Positions 1-11,253 of a stretch of 64,000 nucleotides of DNA are shown here, in pieces. The stretch spans positions 437,665-501,664 of the forward strand of contig JAHWDD010000003.1 of the NCBI GenBank assembly GCA_023897205.1, in the 5' to 3' direction. A model generated the notes under the pieces. The model saw only the letters and a list, made by a program, of their open reading frames with translations. It had not been told where the DNA came from and did not search any database. The DNA comes from Exophiala sp. HKRS030. Taxonomy: Eukaryota; Ascomycota; Eurotiomycetes; Chaetothyriales; Herpotrichiellaceae. The stretch's first letter is position 1. Every line of letters starts with the position of its first letter. Made by a program: the position numbers and the translations under genes.

Positions 1-2605
1 AGCCTCACTGCCGGCACGCATAGAGACAGTTTGGTCTCTCCGAGTGTCAGAAAGAGCTTGCAAAGATTCCGATGGCAGTTCATTAGTGACGGCGTTCTGT
101 CTGGGCGTGCTGGTGGCAGATTCGTTTTCAGTTGAATAGGGGCCACGGTGCCCGTGATCGCCATTCGTCAAAACAGCAGCAGGACTTCTCTGGTCAGGAG
201 GTGTCTGTAGGTCTGTGTGGCTAGTAGCAGTCGGTGTTGATCGGGTTGTTGAATCATTCGCTGCTATGGCGATTCCGGCAGCAGCCGCCAACGATGATGG
301 ACGGGAGGTACTTCGAGGTGTTATGCTTCCGCTTTTTTTGACATCTGCACCAGTTCCCAGGTTCTCTGGCACATCGTTTCGTCCTTTCAATGGGGAAGTG
401 GGCAATTCATTGCGCGTTTTCCGGCCAGCTGGGCTCTGCGTCCGAGGGCTGACAGCCCCGTTATCACCAAAGCCAGTAGTTCTTCGGAGTAACTGCATTT
501 TCTTTTCATGCTCGGCTCGGGTAAACCAAACACCTTTGTTAGTGAGTATCTCATCTGCCGCAAATCGCATGGCGGGAATGACATCGGCAACATTGGCGAA
601 AAGAGGGTGGGCGAATATTGTCATGAAACCAATTTGGCCATTAGCCAATTTCAACATGTTTCCCAGTTCAGGAGGGCCACCGAAGAGAGCGGTTTCCATG
701 CCGACGGCTTGTTCCATTTCTCCTTGATGAGCAAACTCCTTCTGCAAGAGATCCGTCCACTTCTCTGCTACTTCCCATGGACGCGCCTTTGAATGTCAGA
801 AATTAGGGTTACCACGATCTTCGAGCATCACTTACAACATTGCTGATATCGGCACACTTGATTAGCAAGCCGCAGGCCAGTGTACGCGCCCACTCAATGT
901 CCTTAGGAGCCCATCCATCGGTAACTTTGGTCTCATGTACCTTTTCTTGAAGATTGCCGAGTTGCTGCATGTAGTCTGAATGTAAGCCCATGTCGGTGGC
1001 CAAGATGGTGCTAATCATAAGTTTTCGCATGTCTTTATCCTGAAATGCGGCCGGCCAGTGACGGCGTAGTATTTGAGAATAGGCAGCGCAGTGGAAGGCT
1101 TCCAATACAGATTGGTCGTTGTACAGCTGAGCAAGAGGCGCATTCAACTTGACCAGAAACATATTGTTGACACCTGGATGGCCCACGTCATGGCCAATTG
1201 CCGAGATGAGAATGGTGAGAGCTTCGAAAGGCCCCAACAGACGCGCGATAGGTGATCTCTTGTCCGCAAACGGCGAAGGTTCAGCACCAACGGGGTATGG
1301 AGGAAGGAGGCCAATCCGCACGAGGAAATAGAAGACCGACTGGAGAACGTCGACAGCATGTCTGAAGTTGTGGTAAAGAACGAAAGAATTGTATGCGATG
1401 CGACAACCCTGCATGAAATGAAGCAATTCGGCTTGATTAAATGAGTTAGTCAGTCTCACAGTATGGCTGCTGACAACATACCTTGGCTCATGCGCCACTC
1501 GCCCACTGACTGAAGATTCTCCAGAGCATGGTTGAGCATGAAATAACCAGCATAGACCAGTTCGTCTTCAGAGAAGTCGTGCCCATCAAAGCCCCAAGAA
1601 CCGACAGCCTGTGCAATGGCTGGTTTCCGCACTTCTCGGACGTAGAGGTCGCGATATTGGTAATCCTCAATGATATTCTGAGGATCGCAGATGCCTTTGA
1701 GGAGTTTCTTCACCATAGCTTCCCTAAGATAGGCGTAAGGTTTTTCCTCTTCCATACCAACCCAAGACTGTTTGCGAGATTTTCTGGTCATGCCCATGAA
1801 GCCGGCTTGCTCTTTCTTTGCATGCTTGTAAATCCGATATGCGTGCACGGTCAGTCCCATGATACCTGCCTTGTTCAGAGGACTTTTGACCACATCGAGG
1901 GCGCCTGCATCTAGGCACTGCAGCATGATTTGGGCGTCGATGATGTCGGAGTTGTCCTTGATCTCAACCGGCTGAGACTCCGGGCCATAAGGCGCTCTTG
2001 AAACCTCACTGGATCGAACATCTTCGAATGCCTGGTCGTGAGAATCGCTCCGTTTGGGTTGCACAATGGCCACGGGTATGATGAGTTTGACACCCTCTTC
2101 TACTTGCAAGTCCGACGCTATCCTGGAAAGAAGCTGAAGACCGTATGACTCATCAGACTCGGACGAGAAGGTGATTTCTTTCCTCAAGAGGCTCGGAGAC
2201 GGCAATGGGGAGTCGGACGAGGGGAAGAATCTGGACTTGGATCTCAAGAAGTCGTGCTTGGACTCGGAACCAACGTCGAAACAGGCAAGGATAGGTGTGC
2301 AATCGAACTTGGCTTGGTCGTGGAGATCAGAGAGCTTCGAGGAAAAGGCTCTCCCGGAACTACACACAAATACTGGGAGTCTGGGTCAGCATTGCGTTCA
2401 ACTATTGATCTTGGTCCCCCTCACCTTGATTGAAGACGGTTAGAAAAGCATTGACGTTAGACTGAAGGTCCAAAGGAAGGTCCGAGAATTCTACTTCCGA
2501 TCCCACTCTCTGCGGCGTACTGGGCATCAAGCCATCTCTGGAGATCCACCTCTCTGTGTTGAATCGCTCATCAATGTATATGACTTTGCAAGCAGCAGGG
2601 TCCAT
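1..2605 (-). CDS. class I 3',5'-cyclic-nucleotide phosphodiesterase, 3' end missing
   Basis: Predicted to hydrolyse cAMP (perhaps cGMP) and so damp the cAMP-PKA pathway. Exons on the minus strand are 2605-2425, 2372-1482, 1431-836 and 786 to beyond base 1; introns are 49-52 nt and phases agree. All class I PDE signatures are visible: YHNFRHAVDV (metal-binding HNxxH, about residue 378), HDVGHPG (about 438), ATDMGLH, and KCADISNVARP, which spans the third intron. About 260 residues precede the catalytic domain and carry receiver-like strands, including AGALDVVKSP. After the catalytic domain a Ser/Thr/Pro-rich tail stays open to the window edge, so the C-terminus is not seen. The start at 2605 is the first ATG of the open exon. 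Family call is firm; substrate preference is inferred from fungal PDEs generally. Confidence 0.93.
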
Positions 2606-4616
2606 GATGATCGGGCGTGTAAATTATGAAAAGAAAAGAAACCGTAGTTTTGCGGCCTTATAAGCCCATAATGCGCTTGACGGACGCGACCAGTTTGACG
2701 GGAAGTCTCGAGGAGGAATTTGCAGTGGGTGATGGTCGACAGTCAGACAACGACACGACAATGGTGGTGGCAAGTTTCGGATTCGAGGCTGGTCAAGGAA
2801 AGAGCATTGCGCGCAAGGCGGGGGTGGGTGGGAGTTCTCGAAGGAGCGACAGAAGTGTGTTTGGGTAGTGGGAAGAGTATGCGGTGATGCGACTGGCGGA
2901 AAGACTGAACATTCGCAGCACTCGCAGGCTGGCAGGGTGTGAGATGGTGAGAATGAGGCAGCGCTGGTCAATGTCGAGTTCTGTAGGCGAGCGGAGGAAG
3001 AAGGCCCGGCGGCAGGTGTCAAGTCTTCGAGTCGTCGGGTGGTCGCAGACGTCTGGGGGGGAAAGGTGTGATGTAGCTGCAGGTCGACGAGACACAACAG
3101 GACAGTAGTGAACAGGGACCTGACAATTGAGCAAGAGGTGGTTGGCGCAGAATGCGGAGTGGAGGATGGTGGTATGAGAAGAATTGAACAATGTAAGATG
3201 TAGCAACAGGTTGAATGATTTGCGTCGAGCGCAGTAACAGTCAAGCTAGGTGGGAAATGTGGTCATACAGCAGGCGAAGTGGATGGAGGAAATCAAAGAG
3301 AGCGAGGGCATCAGAGAGAGATGGGCCTAGTTTGCCTACCTACCTGCAGAGTCAGTTTAGCTAGGGTCTTGCTACCTTGGGTAGGTAAGTACGGAGTACA
3401 GTAGCAGTTGATCTCTGAGAGGGGGGCCGCGAGAGTGGGAGGTCGGGACAACAATTGGTGGAACAACCTCTATCGAAGACTCAAAGAACAAGCAAAGAAA
3501 TGCGGAGCGTGCCCAATAATCGGCGGCAGAAGTACCCGGAGCCATCACTGATGGGGTCGCTGATGGTCTTTCCTGGCTCCTGATGGGCCAGCGCGGCAAC
3601 GCCTACTCATCTGAGTTTAGGCATGACGGTCCGGGTATACAAGCCTAGTGAGCCTGGGTACCCCGTAAGCCACTCAATGCGAGAGTCATACCCAGCTCTT
3701 CACACCATCCAGCCAGCCATCATCATCAACTGCGGTCTACAGTACCTTGATCAGTCAGGCTGCAGTAATTCAAGTAAGGATGGAAACAAGTAGCCTATGG
3801 CCATATATTCAAAAGAGAGCACCGAGCACTCGCACGATCCATGCCTCATGCAGGTCATGCTTCGTCAGACCCAACAAGGCACTGTCGGACCTCGAGATCC
3901 CCTCCACGCCTATCGCTCTGTTTCACTGCCCGCGCGCGGGATCTGACCCTTCCACGCCCCTTCTAGAAGCCTTTCCACTTCCCGCCCCCAGATCGCCTAG
4001 TCTTTTAAGACTCTTTGGCCGATGCCTCACAACCTTACCCATGGACCTAAATAATGACTTCTGAGCGTCCAGACAGCCATAGAACGTCGAGATCACGAAT
4101 TTTACGCACTGTGCATATCACTGGTCATCACGCAGAGATCACTGATACCCATTTTTGCTATGGAGTAATTCTCAGACATTTGACCCGATAGCTTCCTTGC
4201 TTGCACTCAACTACTGTGAGAATGGCCATTCCATCACCTCACCAAACCATTCGCCTCTGTCGATCAATGCCTGTTGGCAATGCTGATCACGTCCAGCCAC
4301 GATTCTCCTGGTGCGATTTGATGACCGTGCAGCCGCCCATAATAGTCTTCACGCTGGCATCATCTGCCCAAAAAGTCGCCATACTTCCCCACTCGACAGG
4401 GATATGAAGGGTTCGCAGATTCTGCACACTTGGTGCTCATGTGGCCATTTCCTCCGACGAACCTTGCCATTCCTGTTTTATCATCCCTCACTCCATTGCA
4501 AGTGTGCTCGTACGGGTTGCGGAAAAGGACCTTCCGTCCACAACGCAAAAAGTGGCCATGGGTTCCTTGTTGTGCAGTTCCAATGTCGTTCGGGCACTCC
4601 GGAAGGGTTTCGACAC
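2606..4616. other. gene-free gap: PDE 5' leader/promoter and NPL4 3' flank
   Basis: About 2 kb with no supported gene. The first 600 bases upstream of the PDE start are open on the minus strand (3244-2624) but encode Pro/Ser/His-rich low-complexity sequence with no family resemblance, which fits a long 5' leader or promoter. A TACGGAGTA motif lies at about 3390, and GCCTACCTACCTGC at about 3334. Nothing recognisable lies between 3600 and 4616. Confidence 0.6.
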
Positions 4617-6670
4617 CTAGCGCTCGAGGCTAGCCGCCTGTTTGAATCGCTTAGCCAGAGTTTCTGATGGGCTGCTAGCATCGCCATCGTCCTCTTGCGG
4701 TTCCAATATCCATGGACGCTTCAAGGGCCGCTCACCATATGTCTCGAGAATCGCCATCAAGGTTCCCCATCCAGACGAGTCTGTCAAATGAATCGCATCA
4801 ATCTGGTCACGCTTCGTTGCAACCTTACAAAGTAACCGTTCTTCATCCTGCACATCGTTAGGCGCGACCAAGTCGACGTGGCATTATCAACTTACCTTGC
4901 TAAATACTTCCATGCCATGGATGAAGCACAGAAGATGGAAATCGGACACGGCGTCCACAGATTGCGATGACCGAAGCTGCTTAGCGACGTCTCGGGGATC
5001 TTGTCCTTCGGCGACCGCTTCTCGATTCTCGATCGGAAATCGACTGTTCTTGAATAATGGAACAGGCTGGATGGGCATACCTGCCGTGATCGACACCAGC
5101 AGATATTCCACCGGGAAACTGGGTTTAGCGTTCTCCTGTACATTTGCACCATATTCGTTGATGCGCCGATAGAAGACTTCGGGAATATATCTTGACTTGG
5201 ATCCGCCCCCCTCGTCGTCTTCAGATTGTACCAGCATCACAGAGGGGTCTGCTGAAGGCTCGACTATGTCCGCCCGCACCATTTCGACGGCAGCGTTCGA
5301 GGCCTGGTAAGCATTGATAGTTATGGTCTCATCCTGATCGCCGGTGACAACGCAGGTTACAAATTTGGAACCGAATCTTCCAGTCTCGCTCCATTTGGAA
5401 GGCATTGGGTATTGTGCTTGAAGGCGAGCCGCAAACGCGATCTCAAGTGAGGCCAGAAAATACGAGTCGACGTGTCTCTTGCAGACTGCTTGACCTTCGC
5501 CATCTTCTGGTGTCATCAGATCGGTGAAGATAACACCAACCCGTTCAAGGCCACACATTCTTGCAACCTCATCAACCTCCTTCTCGTTCGGCCACTCTGA
5601 CAATGTCAGCCCATCAACTTCGGACATCTGAGGGGGTTCGTAAATCGCTTCGACAATGGCCTTGACACCAAGCGGTACCTCGGTGTATTCCTCATATCGG
5701 CCATACAGATACCCCAGCCGCTGACAACCCGACTTTCTCCAGAAATCGATCAGCCTATCTACCATGTCGGCCGAGGAGAATTCGACATGATCCACCATTC
5801 GGAACTCTTGTGGCTGCAAAGTGATGGCACTCGGCTGGCATTTCGTACAGATGCCCTCGGGCCAGGGAGGATGACCCGACGGGCATTCTTTTTTCACTCT
5901 ATAGTATGGTTCTGTTAATGGTGGCATGTATGAGCTTTTCAATTCGGGTTTGTTCGTGGCAAGGTTGATTTTCCGTAGGTAACTGTGAAAAGAGAGATGT
6001 TTGATTTTCCTCTCGTCAAGGTATTTCTTGTCGTAAGGCTCCAACGGCTGGCAATAGTCGCACATGCCCTTGGGGCCGTGCCGGCACATTTTGGCATCTC
6101 TCGGTCGTGATATCTTTCCATCTCGTTTGTCTAACCGATCATCGAGGGGGGACTGTTTCACCACTTCCCATGGGTTTCGAACGAGGGTGGGCGATGTGAC
6201 GGAGGGGGCGGTTATGGGCTCGTCGGGTTCGGGAAGGGCTATGGTACCATTGAGCCGTCGCGTGGTCGCGGCGACTTCGCCGTTGGCGTGGCCGTTGGCA
6301 AGACTTTCAGACTCTTGATATCCAATATAGAGCTTGTCGCCGTGCCTGGTAGTTCATGTTAGACATCCAACACTTGCACCGTCTTTGAGAAACATACTTG
6401 AGCCCAACTTGTTGCAATTCTACGCCTGGTAGATCGGCCAAGCGCCGCTCTCGCTCGGGATCTGGTGTCGAACTGACTGGTTTATTACTCAGGACAATGG
6501 TGGTGGCGTCGGTATTTGGAGGCAGATGACCAAGGATCTTCCATATTGTAAGCGGTCTTTCGAGAGCACATGGACCAATTACCTACCTGGCTCGTTAATG
6601 AAGAAAAACGGTCGGTTGGGTCCACGGTCAATCGAAATTGGCCCCATTTTGATTCGAATCGCAACAACAT
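4617..6670 (-). CDS. NPL4: nuclear protein localization protein 4 (NPL4), p97/Cdc48 cofactor
   Basis: Partner of Ufd1 that delivers polyubiquitinated substrates to the Cdc48/p97 ATPase in ER-associated and nuclear protein degradation. Four exons on the minus strand: 6670-6587, 6537-6398, 6345-4896, 4847-4617, giving 634 residues; introns of 48-52 nt fit phase. The N-terminus ([14 protein letters not shown]) looks like the ubiquitin-like fold of the family. Two Cys/His clusters, [12 protein letters not shown] and [16 protein letters not shown], mark the zf-NPL4 region. The following VDHVEFSS to [10 protein letters not shown] stretch is the MPN-like NPL4 domain. The last exon ([14 protein letters not shown]) is the usual C-terminal segment. 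The start is fixed by an in-frame TGA four codons upstream. Complete and ordinary. Confidence 0.95.
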
Positions 6671-7207
6671 ATCGCAAGAGGTTCAGAGCTGCAGTTCAAG
6701 GAAGTCGTGAAAGCCAGGAATCGTTGAGGCGAAGTAACGATCCTGGGGAGTCTCGGGGAGCAGGGCAATTGAGAATAGGGAGAAAGAGGAATCGTGTATG
6801 GTTGTGCTTTCAAGAGAATCGAACCGAAGCCACTAGTTGTCTACAGAACAAGTAGCAAGCAGGAAGGGAGTCATGTTTGATGTTGGGTGCGTGTACGGAG
6901 TATCTGGTGTACAATGAACAGCATTTCGTCCCGGCGCAGGCACTTGCTTATTGCGTCACTTGGCCACTGTGACTGATCTTACGATACCCAAAGGTCAGGT
7001 ACCCAGGCACGGAGTTTGCCTCAGCCTCACCCGACAACACAGCCTTGCAGTGCAGTAACCTTTCGCTCACCTCACTCACGTGAATTGTTATTATCATGAA
7101 ATGTACAAATGTTGTTGCTGAAGGCCCGTGTAGACAAACTGTATGCTCGGTTCCGTGAACGCCTTCCCATGTTGAAGAATTGATTACAATCAGACATCCT
7201 TGCAGGC
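6671..7207. other. intergenic, NPL4 promoter side
   Basis: 537 bases between the NPL4 start and the 3' end of the next minus-strand gene. It holds a TACGGAGTA motif at about 6894. I see no gene, RNA or repeat. Confidence 0.6.
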
Positions 7208-8877
7208 CTAGGTGCCCTTGTACAACTGACCAAGCCGTTTCTCCAAAATCTGCCTACCCTCCGCCGACCTCCATACCTCCTCCACGGGAGCTCCGTTCAC
7301 GATGTCCCAGGCTATCAGCTTCTCTGTAACTGTGGTGAGGTCTTGCTGCTTCCGCTCCCAGTCCTTATCGCGTTTGAGATGAACTCCGGATGTAACAACC
7401 ACCAACGCAACGTTTGGATCCTGAATGTTCCGAGCCCCTAGAACCTCGTTTTTGGTGAAAGACTCCGCCACCAAATTTTCTTGCAGTTTGTTTTTGATGA
7501 ACTTGCCCCCTTGATAAGACGATCTGCCGAACACGCGATCTTCTTTCAGGCGGCCTTTGAACAAGGCGCCAGCAAGTCTGTCTAGACCAAGAGGTGAGAT
7601 GATGCCACGTCCCCAAAGGACAAAGCCACGTCCCGGACTGGCAATCTTGTACAGAAGATCCTCGTGGAGACCATCGATGAACATCATCCCTTTGATGTCC
7701 CGGGGATGCCTCGCTGAAAAAACGCGACTGTATATACTGCCAATTCCAGCCGAGACAAGGATCCATGGGCCTTCTTCTCCCGCGACTGCCAATGCTTCCG
7801 AGATGGCATCAGCAGACATTCCAGCTGAGTGAGGCGATGGAGCATTGTCTGACCACGCTAACCCGGGTCGATCCCAATAGCAATAACGGCCAATTGTACC
7901 ATTGACGTAGGCATCATAGACCCATTCCTCAAAGGAGTACTCGACAGGCATATAGCCTCCTTCCAAAAGGACGGTAGGGTTAGGGCTTCCATCCTTGTCA
8001 TAGGTTTGGTTACCGACACAGGCAAAATGCACCGCATACTTGTCTCCATCCACAAGATAGCGCTTTCCAGGGGATTGCAGCGTGGCGTCTCGTGATCGCA
8101 GGACCAAGGTCGCGGTCAGAAGTACCGCGATGATGACAAAAATTACCATGATGAAAGTGGCTGTGAATACAGCACACCATTCTCGCAGCGAGCGTCGGGT
8201 TTCCTGGCGACCAGTGAGACGTTCTTCCTCTTCAGCCTTTCCCCATTTCACAGTTCTGTTGGTGATGACGTTGTACGCTCCGATTAGAGCAGCCCAGACG
8301 ACCGACGCAACGCCGATCCAGCCTTCTTCGACTCTTATCTGGGGCACCGCTAGGATGATAATCATATCAATCAGCAAGAGAACGGAGATTGCCATCTGGA
8401 GGATGCTCATGGCTGTGGATGGTGTCGCAAAGAACAGTAGGGCCGTCAAGATGTTGCCGATGGTAAGAGTGGTGTAGGCGACATCGAAGAATCCCGACCC
8501 TCTTGAGTGCATGCCTGGGGGGCTGATGAAGATCGAGATGAAAAGCAGCACCCACCATAGGCAGGTTACGATCAAGAAGAGGACTTCGAACCATCTCAAT
8601 GCTCGAACGCTCCATAGATTGTACGGAGATACCTAAAAATCGGTCAGCTGGCACTGGGGATTGAGACAACAGCCCTTACTGCAGGATCGTCGGGACTCAG
8701 GTAACCAACGCCATGCTCGTGACGAGGCAACAGCCTCGTTCGTTCATTGGCGTCTTCTGAGGGCCTGCTAGGTTGGCTATGTGAAGATGTGGCTCTCTGC
8801 TCTTGCTCTTGCTCTTGCTCTTCATCGTCGGACTGTGGCTGTTCGCCATTCTTCTTGCTGCCCCAGAGCGACACCAT
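7208..8877 (-). CDS. polytopic membrane protein with C-terminal alpha/beta-hydrolase-like domain
   Basis: Two exons, 8877-8680 and 8632-7208, joined by a 47-nt intron, give 540 residues. The N-terminus is acidic and Gln/Glu-rich, followed by NERTRLLPRHEHG. About six hydrophobic helices follow (for example MRWFEVLFLIVTCLWW and FTATFIMVIFVIIAVLL). The C-terminal half, after SPGKRYLVDGDKYAVHFAC, has the order of an alpha/beta hydrolase: YCYWDRPGLAWSD, then PWILVSAGIGS at the nucleophile elbow, then MMFIDGLHEDL. The expected Gly-x-Ser-x-Gly is not there; Gly sits where the serine should be. I associate this with a fungal family often labelled mitochondrial integral membrane protein, but localisation is unproven. 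Function unknown; it may be a scaffold or pseudo-enzyme. Confidence 0.75.
8798..8822. repeat. TGCTCT hexanucleotide microsatellite in coding sequence
   Basis: About four tandem copies of TGCTCT on the plus strand. On the minus strand they encode the alternating Glu-Gln run in the N-terminus of the membrane hydrolase-like protein. Such a run is prone to length variation between isolates. Confidence 0.8.
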
Positions 8878-9799
8878 GACAGGCTATCTGGGAGGGACTG
8901 GGCTCTCGACAGGTACAGTATGCGGAGGAAGTGGCTAAAGGGTAGGTAGGAAGTATACGGGATACGACGGGCAATACGACGCCCTTCGGAAGGGACAGGT
9001 CGACGTTTGAGGTCTAACTGCGAGCTGTTTCGAATGTATGTACAACTTCCTCAGGAAACAATTGTTGAGCGATCACGAAAAGATGTCCTGGGGACGAAGA
9101 GAGACGGGAAGCTGGTCCGCCGCAGGTGGCTTATTCGAGTATGAAAGTATTTCTCACGACGTCATTATCGAATTATGGGCAACTGCATCAGGCCAAACGA
9201 GGGGAATATTAAGCGCTGGTTCACCCACCATGCACATACTCGGGTAGATTCATCCTGCAACAATAATGATCGTTGAGCACTCGTGGTCGGCGGCCGCGCT
9301 ACAAGTATGTTAATCGGCCATTGTTGCGTCGATCTAGATTCTGTCCAGCACAAAGTGGTGAGGAGTGATTCGAGGTGTGTGCGCGTATATTAAGTCGTGG
9401 TGAGCAGGGGGTGTCCAGGTAAAAGAGTTGGTCTCGTCCCACTGCTATTGCCACCAAAGATCACCCGCTCAGCGTCGCCTATCGCTAGGGATTGTCTTCT
9501 GACTACTCGGTATTCGTTATAACTCGTACAATCCATATGAGTTTCAATCACGAATCACGACGTATCCCTGTCGCCTGTTGGACACCTTCACTGCTTCACC
9601 CACCACCAGACACCCGCCACCCCCTCGCATCGCCTCGAATCCCCCATGTGGGTGGTCATTCGAGCCACCCAGAGTAATTTGTGGATTGGATACTCTTACT
9701 CACTCGTGCTCGTATTCCGTACGAGTACACAGTTTTTTTCCTCAGCCTTGTCCCTCCCTGTCTCTGTTCCCTCCTACCAAGAGGGACTGATCTGCCATT
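8878..9799. other. divergent promoter region between membrane protein and PPE1
   Basis: 922 bases with no supported gene. The last 150 bases before the PPE1 start are pyrimidine-rich (for example CCCTCCCTGTCTCTG), a common feature of fungal 5' leaders. Nothing else is recognisable. Confidence 0.6.
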
Positions 9800-11166
9800 A
9801 TGAGTGATCTTCAGCGTGCATTTGCCCGCGCCCATCTATCTCGTTTACCACCTGAAGCCCCTCCTCCCATATTCGACGAACGTGATGAAGAGCAAGAGGA
9901 GTTGCCCCTCCATCCTCCAGAGTCTCCAAACGATTCGTCGTCGTCGGCTTCGTCAACATCCTCTACGGGAACCATAGTCCCGTCTCCCAGTCGAAAACTA
10001 TTCGAAAGACCAAGAGGGTAAATTGGACTGATCCATTATTCGTTTTCCTTCCCTTCTGTGTTACTGACTCGGATCCTTCCTTTCCAGGTCCGCAAGATCC
10101 CGATCAACAGCCCTGCCATGGGAAGACTTCTTCTCCCAATCATTATCGTTTGAACACAAGACACCCTCGGAGACCATCAACCATCATGTCTATTTCACGC
10201 CTCCGACGTCCACTGGCCCTCTCATAGTCACACACCATGGCGCTGGTTCATCCGGCCTGTCATTTGCCGCTTTCACGAATGAACTCCTCAAACTCCTCCC
10301 GAGTGCCGGCGTCCTCTCTCTCGATGCCCGAGGCCATGGTCTGACAACAACGACCACTTCGTCTGGCGGGCCACCGCCGACTCAGGATCTGAGTCTGACC
10401 ACGCTTGCCGAGGATGTATCCTTTGTCGTCAACGCCGTGAAAACGCTGTCAAAGTGGCCGGCACTACCTGATGTCGTCCTTATCGGACACTCTCTGGGCG
10501 GGGCTGTAGTCACAGAAGTCGCCCACGAACGCCTCCTCGGCAATGCCCTGCTGGCGTACGCCGTCCTCGACGTCGTCGAAGGTTCTGCCATGGATGCGCT
10601 GTCGAGCATGGACACATATCTCTCCACGCGGCCGAGATCGTTTCCTTCACTCGCGTCCGGCATAGACTGGCACCTCAAATCACGGACCATACGGAACACG
10701 ACGTCCGCACGTGTGTCAGTACCCTCGCTACTCGTCGAGGCCAAATCTAAAGACCTGTGGTTCTGGCGGACGGATCTAGGAGCCACGAAACCCTTCTGGG
10801 AAGACTGGTTCGTCGGTCTGTCAAAGAAGTTCCTCGAATCGCGAGGTGGAAAGCTCCTACTGCTTGCCGGCACCGATAGACTCGACAAGGAGTTGATGAT
10901 TGGACAAATGCAAGGTCAGCATTTCGTCTGCGAGAGCCCCTTTCCTACCACGTTGGTTGTACTGACATAGTTGCACAGGCAAATACCAGCTACAGGTTTT
11001 TCCGGACAGTGGTCACTTCGTTCAAGAAGATCAACCCGCCCGGACCGCGCAAGTCGTGGCCGATTTTTACATAAGAAATGACAGAAGCGCCCTTGTTCTG
11101 CCGCCCAAAGTGGACGATCTTATCAAGCAAGGGAAACTCAAGCCTGCGGGCCAGAAGGAAGCATAG
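9800..11166 (+). CDS. PPE1: protein phosphatase methylesterase 1 (PPE1/PME-1)
   Basis: Carboxyl methylesterase that removes the C-terminal methyl ester from the PP2A catalytic subunit. Three exons: 9800-10017, 10088-10914, 10979-11166; introns are 70 and 64 nt; 410 residues. The first exon is a disordered, Ser-rich leader. The alpha/beta-hydrolase core begins at ALPWEDFFSQ. It shows VTHHGAGSSGLSFAAF (oxyanion region), SLDARGHG, the nucleophile elbow VLIGHSLGGAV (catalytic Ser), and PDSGHFVQEDQP with the catalytic His in the last exon. These blocks are typical of PME-1. The gene ends 87 bases from the convergent DRS1, so their 3' UTRs probably overlap. Complete. Confidence 0.94.
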
Positions 11167-11253
11167 ACCAATGTACGACTCCATACAAAAAGTGATGGCT
11201 CCTGAAAAGCCCCCAAAAGTCATCTTGCACTTTCTGTGGGATGCTTTTTTATT

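Noticed and set aside
2624..3244. 206-codon minus-strand frame just upstream of the PDE start
   Set aside because: Pro/Ser/His-rich low-complexity translation without domain resemblance; fits a 5' leader or promoter.
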